Assembly (NCBI GenBank): GCA_025267735.1
Contig: CM046301.1
Span: 14,878,190 to 14,942,189 of the forward strand
Reading direction: 5' to 3'
Length of the DNA stretch: 64,000 bases
Source of the DNA: Mactra quadrangularis
Taxonomy: Eukaryota; Mollusca; Bivalvia; Venerida; Mactridae
Part shown: positions 11,213 to 22,651 of the stretch, one piece after another
Layout: every line of letters starts with the position of its first letter
Position numbering within the stretch: position 1 is the stretch's first letter
The notes under the pieces: model-generated
The model's database searches: none
Seen by the model: the letters and a program-made list of their open reading frames with translations, nothing else
What the model was told of the DNA's origin: nothing
Program-made: the position numbers and the translations under genes

Positions 11213-14200
11213 ATGTCTGGAAAAGAAAGATTAAATGTTTTCCCGTCTCGAATGTAAGTAAACAATTTATTTCTGATGTATATTTTCATGTATCTATACT
11301 TAGTATCCAATTGTTGCCCGTTTGCATCCTTATTGAGTGTCATTTCAGTTAACACTTGATAGTCATTCTCGATCATCAATGAGCAGACAAAATAAAATTG
11401 ACATAAAATTAAAAAGAGAATATTGTGTGAACTGGTTCGAATATTCTTACCATTAGTTCTTCTTCTCTATCTCCTCCATATACGGACAGAATTCCAAGAT
11501 TCAATTGTCATTTGTACAAATGAAGAAACTAAATTAGGGACTACTGCTGTGTCCGAGTGTCTCGGATCAAGGTTATAAACCATTACCAAGGGTAAAGTGT
11601 CTACAAATTTTTAAATTGTAAGTACGCTTGCCCATTACCTTTAATCTGTTACCACTGGCACAGGGTGAAGTGCAGTCATGAATATTCCTATTCCAGGCCT
11701 TTTTTTCCAGGCGCCTTCCCCTCATGAAATTTCTTTAAAATCATGCAGTTTTCCCCAAATTTGGAGTTTAACTTGGATTTTTTGTTCCCCTCCCTACGAA
11801 ATTGCGATAAAATTTCCCCAAATGTTCTATATAAAAAAAGGCCCCAGGCAGGGATGGGTCGAGTACTGGATTCCAGTACTCGAGTAGTACTTAAGTATTT
11901 CAAATTTTGTACTCGTACTTATGAGTAATGAGTACTGGTTTTTCTTCAGTACTTGAGTAGTACTCAAGTAGTACTTAAGTACTCATGAGTATTTTTGAGT
12001 ACCAGATTGTTTTGCATGAGCATATAAAAGATTTTTAGAATAAATAAAAGAGACTAATTTTATTTATCTATTCAATTAAACATCAAATCAAGCTTCAAAT
12101 TCAATTTTAAACAAGACAGTCAAAATGTTGCTGTAAATATTTTATGCAACGGTGTATATTTTTGGACAGTTTTATTGCCGTTTCAGGGCTATATTCTCAA
12201 TCTAAATTCGAATCTTTTTTTCCCACATTTCAGTTTCAGGACAACATTGTAAATATCAAATTAATAAAAACAAATGTATGAATAAAGTCAAATCATGAAC
12301 TAAGATTAATGTAGGTCTTATAAACTTGATATATGAAAACCAAATGCATAATCACACTATATAACATCATGCATAATGAATTTTATTTTACTGGGAACAG
12401 CTGTAAATGAATATAAAACTCATAATTATAACGCTTTTTGAAAAATAACAATAAATTCAATTGCTTTATTTTATCAGTGACTGTCTTGTTTAAAATTGAA
12501 TTTGAAGCTTGATTTGATGTTTAATTGAATAGATAAATAAAATTTGTCTCTTTTATTTCTACTAAAAATCTTTTATATGCTCATGCAAAACAATCTGGTA
12601 CTCAAAAATACTCATGAGTACTTAAGTACTACTCAAGTACTGAAGAAAAACCAGTACTCATTACTCATAAGTACGAGTACAAAATTTGAAATACTCAAGT
12701 ACTACTCGAGTACTGGAATCCAGTACTCGACCCATCCCTGTCCCAGTTACTAATAAAATGGTTTGAATATTTTTCTTTACAGGGCTTTGGCCATTATGAA
12801 ACAGAGACTTAAAGGTGCTCAGAAGGGTCACAGCTTATTAAAAAAGAAGGCAGATGCTTTAACCATGAGGTTTAGACAGATTTTAAAGAAAATTATTGAG
12901 GTAAGCTTTCTGACATCACAAAACTGCTTTTACAGATCCTTGTAATCAGCATTTTAAGTATTTTTGTATTTGAAACCTTGAGAAAATAATTTTGGAAACA
13001 TTTATAAATTATTTTACTAGATAGTTTTTATGCTGCCCGTTTTCTTTTTTATTTATATTAGAGATCATTTTTCTTACTAACTGTGGAGATTATTGTTTCT
13101 CCAGACACTGACTTCAATGCTTGTGTTGAAAGTTGCGAGATGCGAGCCATTTCATTAAGTCCATGATATTAAACATTTACCTCATATTTAACTATTTTTT
13201 CCCTGGTTATGTTGATGGACAAACTTTTTGTGATATTATGCATGTGATGATAAACATTTATATTCACTTTTTACATGGGTGTAAGTTTTCATGACTGGTT
13301 CCATAGGTCATGATTTTTGGTATTTTTTTCAAACCAAAAAACATGACCTATTGAAAAAGATTTTTCTTGTATGTAAAAGCTTTTGTAATCATGAAATTCA
13401 GGCTTTTGAATATTTTGAGCTTGTATGCTGTTACAGTTCATTTAGGATAACACGAGACATTGCTTACATAGAATATTGTTACAATTCATCTCCAACAACC
13501 TGTATTATATTATTTACATTTCAGACAAAAATGAAGATGGGAGACGTTATGAAGGAATCAGTATTTTCTCTGGCTGAAGCTAAATTTACAACTGGAGATT
13601 TTAACCATGTTGTTCTACAGAATGTGAATAAAGCACAACTGAAAGTTCGTTCAAAGAGAGATAATGTTGCTGGTACCATTGTGTTTTATATTATACAACA
13701 TACAATTTACCTTATATTTTCAAGTAAACACCCTCGGCGTAACATTTTCCAAAAGAGGCATGTTAATTAGAGCATAAGAAAATGGTGAATTAAAATATGT
13801 AAATCTTGGTTCTTCTCAAATAGGGGGCGTTTATTTGACAGAGAATACCTGGTATACATTATTCATGCATTGTGATGAAATTTGGGAATATGTGCAGTTT
13901 AAATATCTTACGAGGGCTGTTAAATAAATATGCGGAAAAGTGCTGCCATATTTTTAATATTCATCGGAAATTGACGTTCTCTTTACATTTTGTAAATAAA
14001 CATATAATGAACTAGTACACAAAATTTCAATAAAATCAGATATAAATAAATAGTACTATTTCAAGTATATCTAAGGTAATCGCACTGAAACCGGCCCAAC
14101 GTCGTAACAACGTCACGCTCAACGCATGTATGAGAGTCACAAAAACACACATCTAGTCCTTCTCGAAATACTCTCCATGAAAGGAAACACACTTTTTACA

Positions 14201-17200
14201 ATGGGTGATCCATGACATGAAACTATTAAAGTAGGAGCCATCATTTATCTCTGAAATTGCATCTTGCACCGCATAGGACAACTCTTCCGCATCATCGAAG
14301 TGTTCTCCCCGCGGGACGTTCATCAGAGTCGGGAACAGAAAGAAATCACGCCTGTTTCCCTGCAGATGGGCCGATTTTAAAAGTCTTAGGTGAAGGCGAT
14401 CCTTGAGTTTTCCACATAGAAGACTGTTAATTCGTTTCAGGTTCGTATAGACTGATCTATGTCTCATCAACAGTCACTATCCGTCGCAAGAAACGTTCAC
14501 CTTCCATATGAAAGTGTTTGAGAAATTGATTGCAACACTGCACCCTTTCCACTTTTTGTTCATCCGTCAACGTTTTAGGAATCCACCTGGCATACAGGTG
14601 TCTCATATTGAGTTCATCGATGCACTGTGCCAATGCTACAATCCGAATTTTCGTGTATTTCGCGAATTGTTATCCGACGATCATAGTCAAGCAGCTCCTT
14701 TATCACAGCGACGTGATTTGACGTTACAACCGGACGTCAACTGCGTTTGTTGTCATGGATGCTTTGTTGGCAGCCTAGATATCGGGCATTCCATTTGAAC
14801 ATTGCCGTTTTCTTCATCGCCTGATCACCAGACGCCTTTTGTAATCTAAACATTGTTTCATTCTTTGAAAACCCTTTCAAAACACAAAATTTTATTGAAG
14901 ATCATTGTTTCAATGCCATTTAAACGCATACGCACTAAACAATATGGCCGCATAACGCCTAAATGACGTCACACACTAACAGGACGTCATGTGCGTAACG
15001 CCAACATATTGCGCGTAAATTATGCAAAGTTTGGTGAAAATCGCACAGTAAACGTTGAAATGCGACGTCATTATAAACCAGTGACTATATGTAAAAATGA
15101 ACAAAAGTGGGCCGGTAATCGCTACACGTGGTTACCATGACGACCATTTGTTTACATAAGATTCATGCCAGAACGGCAATATTTGCTGTATATTTTCAAA
15201 ATATGTTTGTCTCTATTACTGTATAAGTTTTACTTAGCTAACTTAGAAAATAAGGAAATAGCAACACTTTTCCGCATATTTATTGAACAGCCATCGTATA
15301 TCAATTTTTAACATAAAGCACTTCTTACACCATTTTAAACAAAGTTAAGTATAAATTGAATTTATTTTAAGTCATGTTCAACTTAGTGCATTAGGTCATA
15401 AAATCATTTAGTGATACTTTTCCCCAATTTCTTCACTCTTTGGTCATTAGAAAGATAAGTTTTATATATTATGATGTAATCTGTCACCTTAAGTTTTAAG
15501 TTTTATACAATTAAAAGCAGCATTCATTCTAATTTATCATATACATGTAACTATGACTTTACATTTCAGGTGTACAGTTACCTGTATTTGAACACTATGC
15601 TGATGGTGTTGACAGTAAGTATACTAACTTTGTCATATCATTCTCTCATCTTTTAAAAATCCTGAAAAAATTATGTTTTCTGACTCTTGGTCATTGTTTC
15701 ACTCGCTGCCGTAAAGTTGGAAGATAGATTCTGGAGACTTATTTCAACATTACTGTCTGATTCCGGGAAGGTCCTACCCATGTTTACAAATTTGACTGTA
15801 ATGTTTAATTTTTTCTCCAGAATGGGAGAAGTTGTCTGTCCATTGTGGAAAGATAAGTAAATTTTTGTAAAAGTGTTTTGAAGAGCTGGTTACTTTAGTT
15901 TGTCTAAGTACACTTATGTACATTATAAGAAGTGTTACTGATTTACATGAATTCAAAAATAGCCATTATTCTAATGAAGAATAGCAGGGTGTTGTATCCT
16001 GCCCTTTTTTGGTTCTCTCTATGCAATAGTAATTTTGAAACCAATGAACTCTTTAATACACTCTGTCCATTTTTTGCCTTTCTGCCTTTTCCTTATTATG
16101 TGGTTTACTGCATTTGTCACTTCTGTACAACAACTATACCACCTGGCTAGCTGAGGTAGCATGCATGTCTACTGATCAAGGGGTCATGGGTTCGATTCCC
16201 TGTGGGGCATACTTTCTTTGAATGAAATAATTTTGCAGCTATTCTCCCTCCTACCACTGATACTAAATCATGCAGGGCAGTTGTCAGTCACTGATGAAAG
16301 AATGTGCCTAGTAACTGGTTAACTGCTAAACCAGAGATATAGCCTTTCGAGGTACAGTGAGTTAATTGACTGACCACTGTGATATGATATACAATGTGTT
16401 ACTATGGCATTAAACCCAACCAAAGAAAAAAAGTACACCAAGTAATAATAATGTTGTTTTTATTTTAGGCTATGAGTTGACTGGTTTATCTCGTGGAGGA
16501 CAACAGATTGATAAATTAAAAAAGAACTATGCAAAAGCTGTAGAACTGCTGGTACAGTTAGCTTCCCTTCAAACTTCTTTTGTAACTTTAGATGAAGTAA
16601 TTAAAATCACAAACAGAAGAGTCAATGCCATAGAACATGGTTTGTAGAGTTTTTTCTTTGTACTATTAAATAATTGCTTATTTTAGTAATTTTCAATGCC
16701 TGTAAACCCTTTCGTTTTTCACTTTTTGTCTGAATTAAACCTGATATCATTATATAAGAGAGTTGCAGCCATGTACATTTACATCCAAGTTCTTTTTTTG
16801 TACAATTCTATTTGTAAGCAGCTTACAAAACAGAAAATGTCAAACAAATCTGCAGATTGACAGAATAAGTCCATTACAAGTTAACACATAATGCGCATCA
16901 GTATGTTCATGATATTGTCAGATTCCCCTTTGGAAATCAGATTAAGTTTTGATTTGCTAACCATTAATAAGAATATAATGACCAACTAATTGTACTGACT
17001 CACAAACATGTATTTTCACAAATTTTCTTTGTGTTGTGGTCATTTGAATGTGCAGCCTGTTTAAATAAAGTAGTTATTATTATTATGTATGACAATAAAT
17101 ACAGTAATAATACATGTACTTATTGAAATTTATGTGAGATAACTCGTTAGCTATAGACGAATACCCTCTCAGATTTTTTTACATCATTCTTATAAGACTT

Positions 17201-18087
17201 GAAAACCATTATGATAACTTTGAACTCAGGAATAGTTCTCAAGCTTTATAAACCATGGATTCTGATATCAAACTGATTAAGGAAAAATCCAAGTTAATAA
17301 AATGACTAATGTTTCTGTATATTTAATGTGATAATTATATCATTTATTTCAGTAATTATTCCAAGAATTGAGAATACATTATCTTATATTACAACAGAAC
17401 TTGATGAAAGAGAGAGAGAGGAGTTCTTTAGGTGACTTAACATTTTATATTATATCTTGATCATAGGTGGCTGACATGTTTCTCTAACATTCTGTATGTA
17501 GGCATATAAGGTGTATGACTAAGTAAATGGTAGTTTTGTACCCTAGCTCAATTAGTGCCCGAGTAGTAAAGTAATAAAGTATTCTGTTTCACAGATAATT
17601 TGATTTAAACATGCATGCATAGCTAAGACTTTGTTCTTTCAAATGACTCCAACATCTTTTCCATACTCTGAGTAATATATTCATAGGCAAATTTTACACA
17701 TCACAATCAATTGAATGTTGGAATGAAAGTATGTTTCAGCTCATCTATAAATCAAAAAAACTTACATTTTTGATGGGATGGTATAATTCTGTTTGCCATT
17801 TGTAACTGGTGAGTTAACATAGTAAAAGAATTGCAGAGAAATTGAAAGGAAGGCACTTGTTGTACAATAACAGATGTAATAGCTGCTGATGTTGATCATT
17901 ATAGTTTAAAGCATAAACTTTGTATACTTTGCTTTAAAGGTTGAAAAAGATTCAAGAAAAGAAGAAGCAAATACGTAAAGAAGAGGAAAGAATAAAAGAA
18001 GAATTACGTTTACAAGGTGTTAAAGTTGATACAGAAGTTGATAGTATATTAGATGAAGGTAGAGATGAAGATTTGTTGTTTAATTAG
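11213..18087 (+). CDS. ATP6V1D: V-type proton ATPase subunit D
   Basis: Seven exons: 11213-11253, 12783-12900, 13525-13672, 15570-15614, 16469-16639, 17353-17431 and 17940-18087. All junctions are GT-AG, and 750 nt give 249 residues, the usual length. Subunit D is the central rotor shaft of the V1 sector, coupling ATP hydrolysis to proton pumping across vacuolar and lysosomal membranes. Recognition blocks are [14 protein letters not shown] (exon 1), [19 protein letters not shown] and [10 protein letters not shown] (exon 2), [12 protein letters not shown] with QNVNKAQ (exon 3), [12 protein letters not shown] and [11 protein letters not shown] (exon 5), and [20 protein letters not shown] (exons 6-7). 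The N- and C-terminal parts form the long antiparallel coiled coil of the rotor. The last exon encodes a charged tail ending DEDLLFN, as in other animals. Introns 1 and 3 carry transposons. The upstream CLEAR-like E-box suggests lysosomal co-regulation. Confidence 0.97.
11694..11848. mobile_element. Small MITE with GGCCTTTTTTT ends
   Basis: GGCCTTTTTTT at 11697 is complementary to AAAAAAAGGCC ending near 11843. The interior is AT-rich with CCCC clusters. It abuts the hAT foldback at 11849 inside ATP6V1D intron 1. Single copy here, so limits are approximate. Confidence 0.4.
11849..12740. mobile_element. hAT-like foldback element in ATP6V1D intron 1
   Basis: It starts CAGGGATGGGTCGAGTACTG and ends with the exact complement. 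Arms of about 260-275 bp (11849-12123 and 12478-12740) pair almost completely, around a spacer of about 354 bp. CAGGG termini are typical of hAT transposons. The outer 130 bp of each arm is packed with AGTACT/GAGTACT motifs that are themselves palindromic. No transposase. The 8-bp flanks (GCCCCAGG and TCCCAGTT) do not form a convincing target duplication. Confidence 0.85.
13911..15296 (-). mobile_element. Defective mariner element in ATP6V1D intron 3
   Basis: Inverted ends start CGAGGGCTGTTAAATAAATA (13911) and end with TATTTATTGAACAGCCATCG (15296). A TA dinucleotide lies on each side (13909-13910 and 15297-15298), the mariner target duplication. Length is 1386 bp, close to a full-length mariner. 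The element lies antisense to the host gene. Confidence 0.92.
14153..14890 (-). pseudogene. Mariner transposase, frameshifted and dead
   Basis: The minus strand at 14153-14470 reads the transposase C-terminus: an FFLFPTLMN stretch, then a region ending HGEYFEKD, matching the LFPxLK and QGxYxEK blocks of mariner. Upstream, about 14740-14860 reads an N-terminal block with a [13 protein letters not shown] core, resembling the RTQVFEWxKRFxxG part of the HTH region. The two are in different frames and the catalytic centre between them is degraded. It cannot make an active enzyme. Confidence 0.8.
16141..16430 (+). mobile_element. tRNA-derived SINE, family A, in ATP6V1D intron 4
   Basis: Head with A-box-like TAGCTGAGGTAGCA and B box GGGTTCGATTCCC (16190-16202), body containing GTCAGTCACTGATGAAAG and tail GGCATTAAACCCAACCAAAG. 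It is the plus-strand counterpart of 186-470. Confidence 0.8.
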
Positions 18088-18601
18088 TATATATAATATA
18101 TAGCTACTTAGAAATAGATGGTTGCTATAGAAACTGTACATTCTGGAGTATATGACATCTATTGTTCAAGGTCAAGGTCACAAGTGTTTCACTATGATTT
18201 TAAGAAGTATAACATGTATTGGTACCTAATGAAAATGATTATCAATAATTTTTAAACTTATTAAAATGCTTAATACAAAGTATGTCAAATCAGAGCATTT
18301 GTGTATACATCTGTATGTGAAGTAGGAAAATGTGCGTAAGCATGAAATTTCAACTATAAACATGCAATTTAGCTGAAGTTTTTCAGGGCATTATTTATTC
18401 AAGCGGCCATCAGGCCCACCTCTGCTGTTATGTATTAACCTCTAATAAAACTATGATAAATGATCAGGTTTTCAATCAGATTTTCTCCAGATTTCAAGCA
18501 TTTTAATACAGTTTTTTATCTTTTAAAAAACATGATTCAAGGCTTACAGAATATTTCAGGCCAACAAAAGCGTGTTCATTGAAGTGTTGAACATCATAAG
18601 A

Positions 18602-19000
18602 CAATCTGCGTAAACACATATCCAGTAGACCACGGTCGTACTGGATCTGTACTCTTTCCCTTTGAGGTCACGTCGAGATGAACTTTGTGTCGACCAATCA
18701 ATGCGTAGCTTTCATCTAGACGAAAACACTATTAATCACATTTTGATTTCGTAATTTCTATTTTTAGACCAAGTTTTGCTTGCTAATTTAACCGCGGTAA
18801 TATTCACAGGCTGCGATTGGGTGGCTCATTTCAAATTTCGTGACGTAGACGATGTAAACAAGTTACGTATCATAACAATTTCGTCATGAATATTATGATG
18901 AGAAAAGGTCACCTGAACGTGACCTTCGTTTGGAAAAGGCCAGATCTACATTAGCGAGTATGCGAGCGGTAAAATTGTAGATCGGGTTTTAATCAGATTG
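18602..19000. mobile_element. 399-bp MITE, CAATCTG family, copy 1
   Basis: Flanked by perfect 9-bp duplications ATCATAAGA at 18593-18601 and 19001-19009. The left end CAATCTGCGTAAAC is the imperfect inverse of the right end, which complements to CAATCTGATTAAAACC. Near the left end is a small hairpin (CCAGTAGACC...GGTCGTACTGG). A 9-bp duplication fits Mutator-like or Merlin elements. No coding capacity. Confidence 0.92.
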
Positions 19001-21569
19001 ATCATAAGAATGAGTGACTATAGATTTTACCATCTGTTTCATGTAGCTATAATAGTCATTATGTTACTGTGTCATTCCATGAACTGTTTTTACAATCTTG
19101 ACTACTGCCTTTGATTTTCTCTACCACAGTTAGGCCATGAGACAGCCTATATGTTTCATTTGTAGATTTTGTAGTGTTATGTAGTTTTCTAAAAAACAAG
19201 TTCTGTAAAATTTCAGTCAAACAGAGACTACATTTCATCAGGCATTCAGCTTAGTGTTAAAATGTCTGATATATCAATTTCCAATCTATAGTAATAGAAT
19301 CGATCTGATTTTCTATTGAAAAGATAACAATGGTGGGGTGGGGTTGAACTTAGACAGTCTCTAGATCTACCCTGGGTAAGGCAGATCAAGTGCTTTAGTC
19401 AGATTGCCATGTTTGTATTGTATAAATCTTCCACATTCTACTTGGTCACAGAATGTAGTTGTTTTTTAATAATATACATGTATGTTGATAATGTAATCCA
19501 GAAATACAATGTAGTTTATGAGAAAATCGTATGACTTGTGTTATATATAAAAACTTCATGTCTCTTTATTATATGGGTATATTATTATCATGACATTCTG
19601 TGAGTTGATTTCATAATTGTTGTACTATAGATACTTTGTGATTAATTGTAGTATTGTCCTAAACCACTGAACACTAGAAGTCACATTTTTTGGTTCATAA
19701 ACCCAGGTCAGTAACTTGTCCTGACAAAATGTTGCATAAGTTTCATTCCCACTACACAATGTTTTTCGAGAATTCAGATTTATGGGTTTTACACTATGGT
19801 ACAAACATGCATGTACCATTACAATGAAAATATGTGTACAGAGAATAATACAATAAATGTTGTATGTCATGATTTTGAGAAAAACTGTGTAAAAGACTTT
19901 GTTTCAGTTTGTATCATGTCTTTGTTGGTGAAAAAAAACTGTGATTTAAATTCCTGATTGCATCTATTATACTGTACATCATTTTAATGCTATAAAACTC
20001 TTGTGTTTCAGAATTGTGATCTATGTTATATTCTAGTCTTCATATTTACTGTATTATTAGGAAGTACTCTTACTTCTAAACATGTCTTTTGTTATACTTT
20101 GTTGACAATAATTAAGTGTAACAATAATTACGTGTAAACCTTATCTCATCAGTCAGTCATGGTAGTTTCATATAAAGATTAAGGAGAATCTGATTCATAT
20201 GTTAGTTTATTTTATTGTATTTGACCAATGGAATTTTATTTGGTGTTTGTTAATCGAAAGGTAGCTAAATTGTTCCAGATCAAAAACACTTATAGATATA
20301 TACAAATGTAATGTTAATTATCCAAAACCATGCTAGCTGCCTATAAATTAATCTTTGTTACTAAAATTAGCCATTCTTATATCAGGGTAAAATGACATGA
20401 TCTATAAAAGAAAACATGTTTTTCCTGCACAAATTAGAAAAAAAATCTAATAGTCTTAAATAACTATCATTTTCTTAGAAATATTAAAATGAGAATTTCA
20501 TGAATTGTCAAGCAGTAATTATTTTAATCACTATTTGATTATAATTTGGTATTTTTCTAGAAAGAGTTTTTGGAAAAAGCGTATTATTTAGTAGCAGTCT
20601 TAGCCTTAACCTGCTATTTCCAAGCCTTGGACTAGTGAAAATTGATTCAGGCTAGTTTAACTAACTGATTTAATATAATTTGGCTAGTTGTTATTTTTTT
20701 CCATTAATACTAAAAACATAATAAATCGAGCCAGTGCTTGTTAAAATTTAAGACAATGACTGTTTTGTATTTTTTGCTGTAGATCACTTGAAGACTGACT
20801 TGACTTTTTACCTTGTATTTGAAATGTTAGAAATCCATGTACAAATGTATATGTATATTTAATTGTTTAGTATATGTATACATTATTGATCTACTACAGC
20901 AATTTGTATTTATGTTTGAATATGTGCTAGGAAAATATAGCCACCGTGATGGTATTACTTTCTGGTTACATTGTTAGGTTCTTTTTTTTACTGACATATT
21001 GCTTGTGTTAACGTAATACCCTAGACTTATAGTTTGTATGAATGATATAATTGTTATGAATGGTTTAGAAATGATTGTATGTTACTAAGGTGGTTGAATT
21101 TACTTGTGCTATGTCCTGTTATCAGCCTATTAAATGGTTTCCAGATGATAATTAACTGGTATTGAAATAATGGATTTAAATAATTCTTGCACAAAAAAGT
21201 GCTTCTTAAGTTTATATTCTAGTAAAAGTCATTCAAAAAACAAATCACATTGGTACTGCCCTCATAGGGAGTATATTAGTATTGTAACTTTCAGTGATAA
21301 ATGTTTTTATATGTAGATAGATGTAAATTTGTATGTGAAAGATAATATAAACTATATATACATCAGATTTGATATCTTGTTTTATTTTGTTGTCCAGCGG
21401 TGTCATCTCAGTCATCGCGTTAACCCACTAGTATGACACATAGGACTAGTGTAAATTGATTTGTATTTGTGAAAACTTTTGATTTTACAGTCCGAGTATT
21501 GGATTACTTTGCTCTATACTGTATTATATAATAAAACAGGCTAGTGCTTGAGATAATTTAAGGTGACAA

Positions 21570-21760
21570 CTGGTATCTCTGTAGGTTGCTCATCTGACTA
21601 TGAACCAGTGTTGTGGGTTCATTCTCAAACAAGAACTACTTACATTTGTGGAGTATGGTCATGAAACACTTTCTACAGCCATTCTGTCTAAAACAGCTTT
21701 ATCAAGTAGTTCAGTGGTCAGTCACTGATGAAAGTATGTGCTTAGTAATGATAAAAAACT
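21570..21760 (+). mobile_element. Degenerate family A SINE
   Basis: It retains a GTTGTGGGTTCATTCTC B-box remnant and the GTCAGTCACTGATGAAAGTATGTGC-type body shared with 16141-16430. The tail is lost or interrupted by the next SINE. Confidence 0.5.
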
Positions 21761-21761
21761 A

Positions 21762-22020
21762 AGTAGGAGCAGTGGTCCAGTGGTAGGATGCACACTTGGG
21801 GATCAAGAGGTACCGGGTTTGATCCCCACTAGCAGCACAGCTAATTTCCTTGAGCAAGAAATTAACCTACAATTGTTCCACTCCACCCAGGTGTAAATAG
21901 GTACTGTGAGGGATCGCCTACCTGAGGGCAATTTTTCAGTGATCAGGAGTTATCGTACAAGATTGTAAAGTCGGCTGAACATGTATATTGAAGCAGACTT
22001 TAAACCACACTTTAATAACT
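21762..22020 (+). mobile_element. tRNA-derived SINE, family B
   Basis: The head has A-box TGGTCCAGTGGTAGGAT and B box GGGTTTGATCCCC. The body ends GGCTGAACATGTATATTGAAGCAGACTTTAAACC. The 3' part recurs at 41690-41850. Confidence 0.75.
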
Positions 22021-22651
22021 TTTAATTAAAAGCCTAGGTTTAAAGATCTGGGCCAGTCCAGGGAGCAAGTATTTCAACTGACTATCCAATATTGACAAAA
22101 AACTTGTAGAGGAAGCAACATGAACAGCAATGAATGACTTGGTTTTCTTAGTTTGACCATGTTTGACCTTATTGCTCTTAGTTTGAGTATTCTTGCATAT
22201 TAGGTTTCAGAGCTCAAGGGTTTGAATATTGCTTGAGAGGAACATGGCAGAAACTTAGCTTGAAAGGTCAAGGGCTTGAATACTGCACTTGCAACTGTTA
22301 AACCATGGTTTCCTTCTTGTTAACACCAAGCTTTGTCAAATATGTCTGCCTAGTATGAGCAACTCATATGAAAAACTCAACTGACTTGAGTAGAAAATAA
22401 CATCAACCTTTTGAAATTTCTCAATATGCTATCAAGCTTTCGCGGGGCAGAAATATGCCAACATAAGGAATAGATCAGAAAAATTAATAATAACTTTGTA
22501 ATTATTTGAGGTAAAACATTTTATTTAAGAAATTAAGTATAAATTTGAGATTACATGTATATATGAACACAACTACAGCAGATTCTTTCACTAATATATC
22601 ATTATTGCACCAATACCACTTAATTAAAAGTCTTTTGTTCAACACAGATCT

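Larger units (their letters stand above)
18088..22519. other. ATP6V1D 3' UTR and convergent intergenic region
   Basis: No coding exon is visible. The 3' UTR of ATP6V1D starts here; its polyadenylation site is not clear (an AATAAA occurs near 21531 among several weaker candidates). The region also holds a MITE at 18602, a degenerate family A SINE at about 21570-21760 and a family B SINE at 21762. The Arpin gene ends convergently at the right side. Confidence 0.5.

Noticed and set aside
11841..12748. 8-bp target duplication around the hAT foldback
   Set aside because: The flanks GCCCCAGG and TCCCAGTT share only an offset CCCAG, so I do not claim a duplication.
14508..14798. Two overlapping plus-strand ORFs inside intron 3 of ATP6V1D
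   Set aside because: They are reverse-strand shadows of the degraded mariner transposase.
16190..16202. Possible tRNA gene (B box GGGTTCGATTCCC)
   Set aside because: No full cloverleaf; it is the head of a SINE with a second copy at 186-470. The same applies to the other B-box matches listed.
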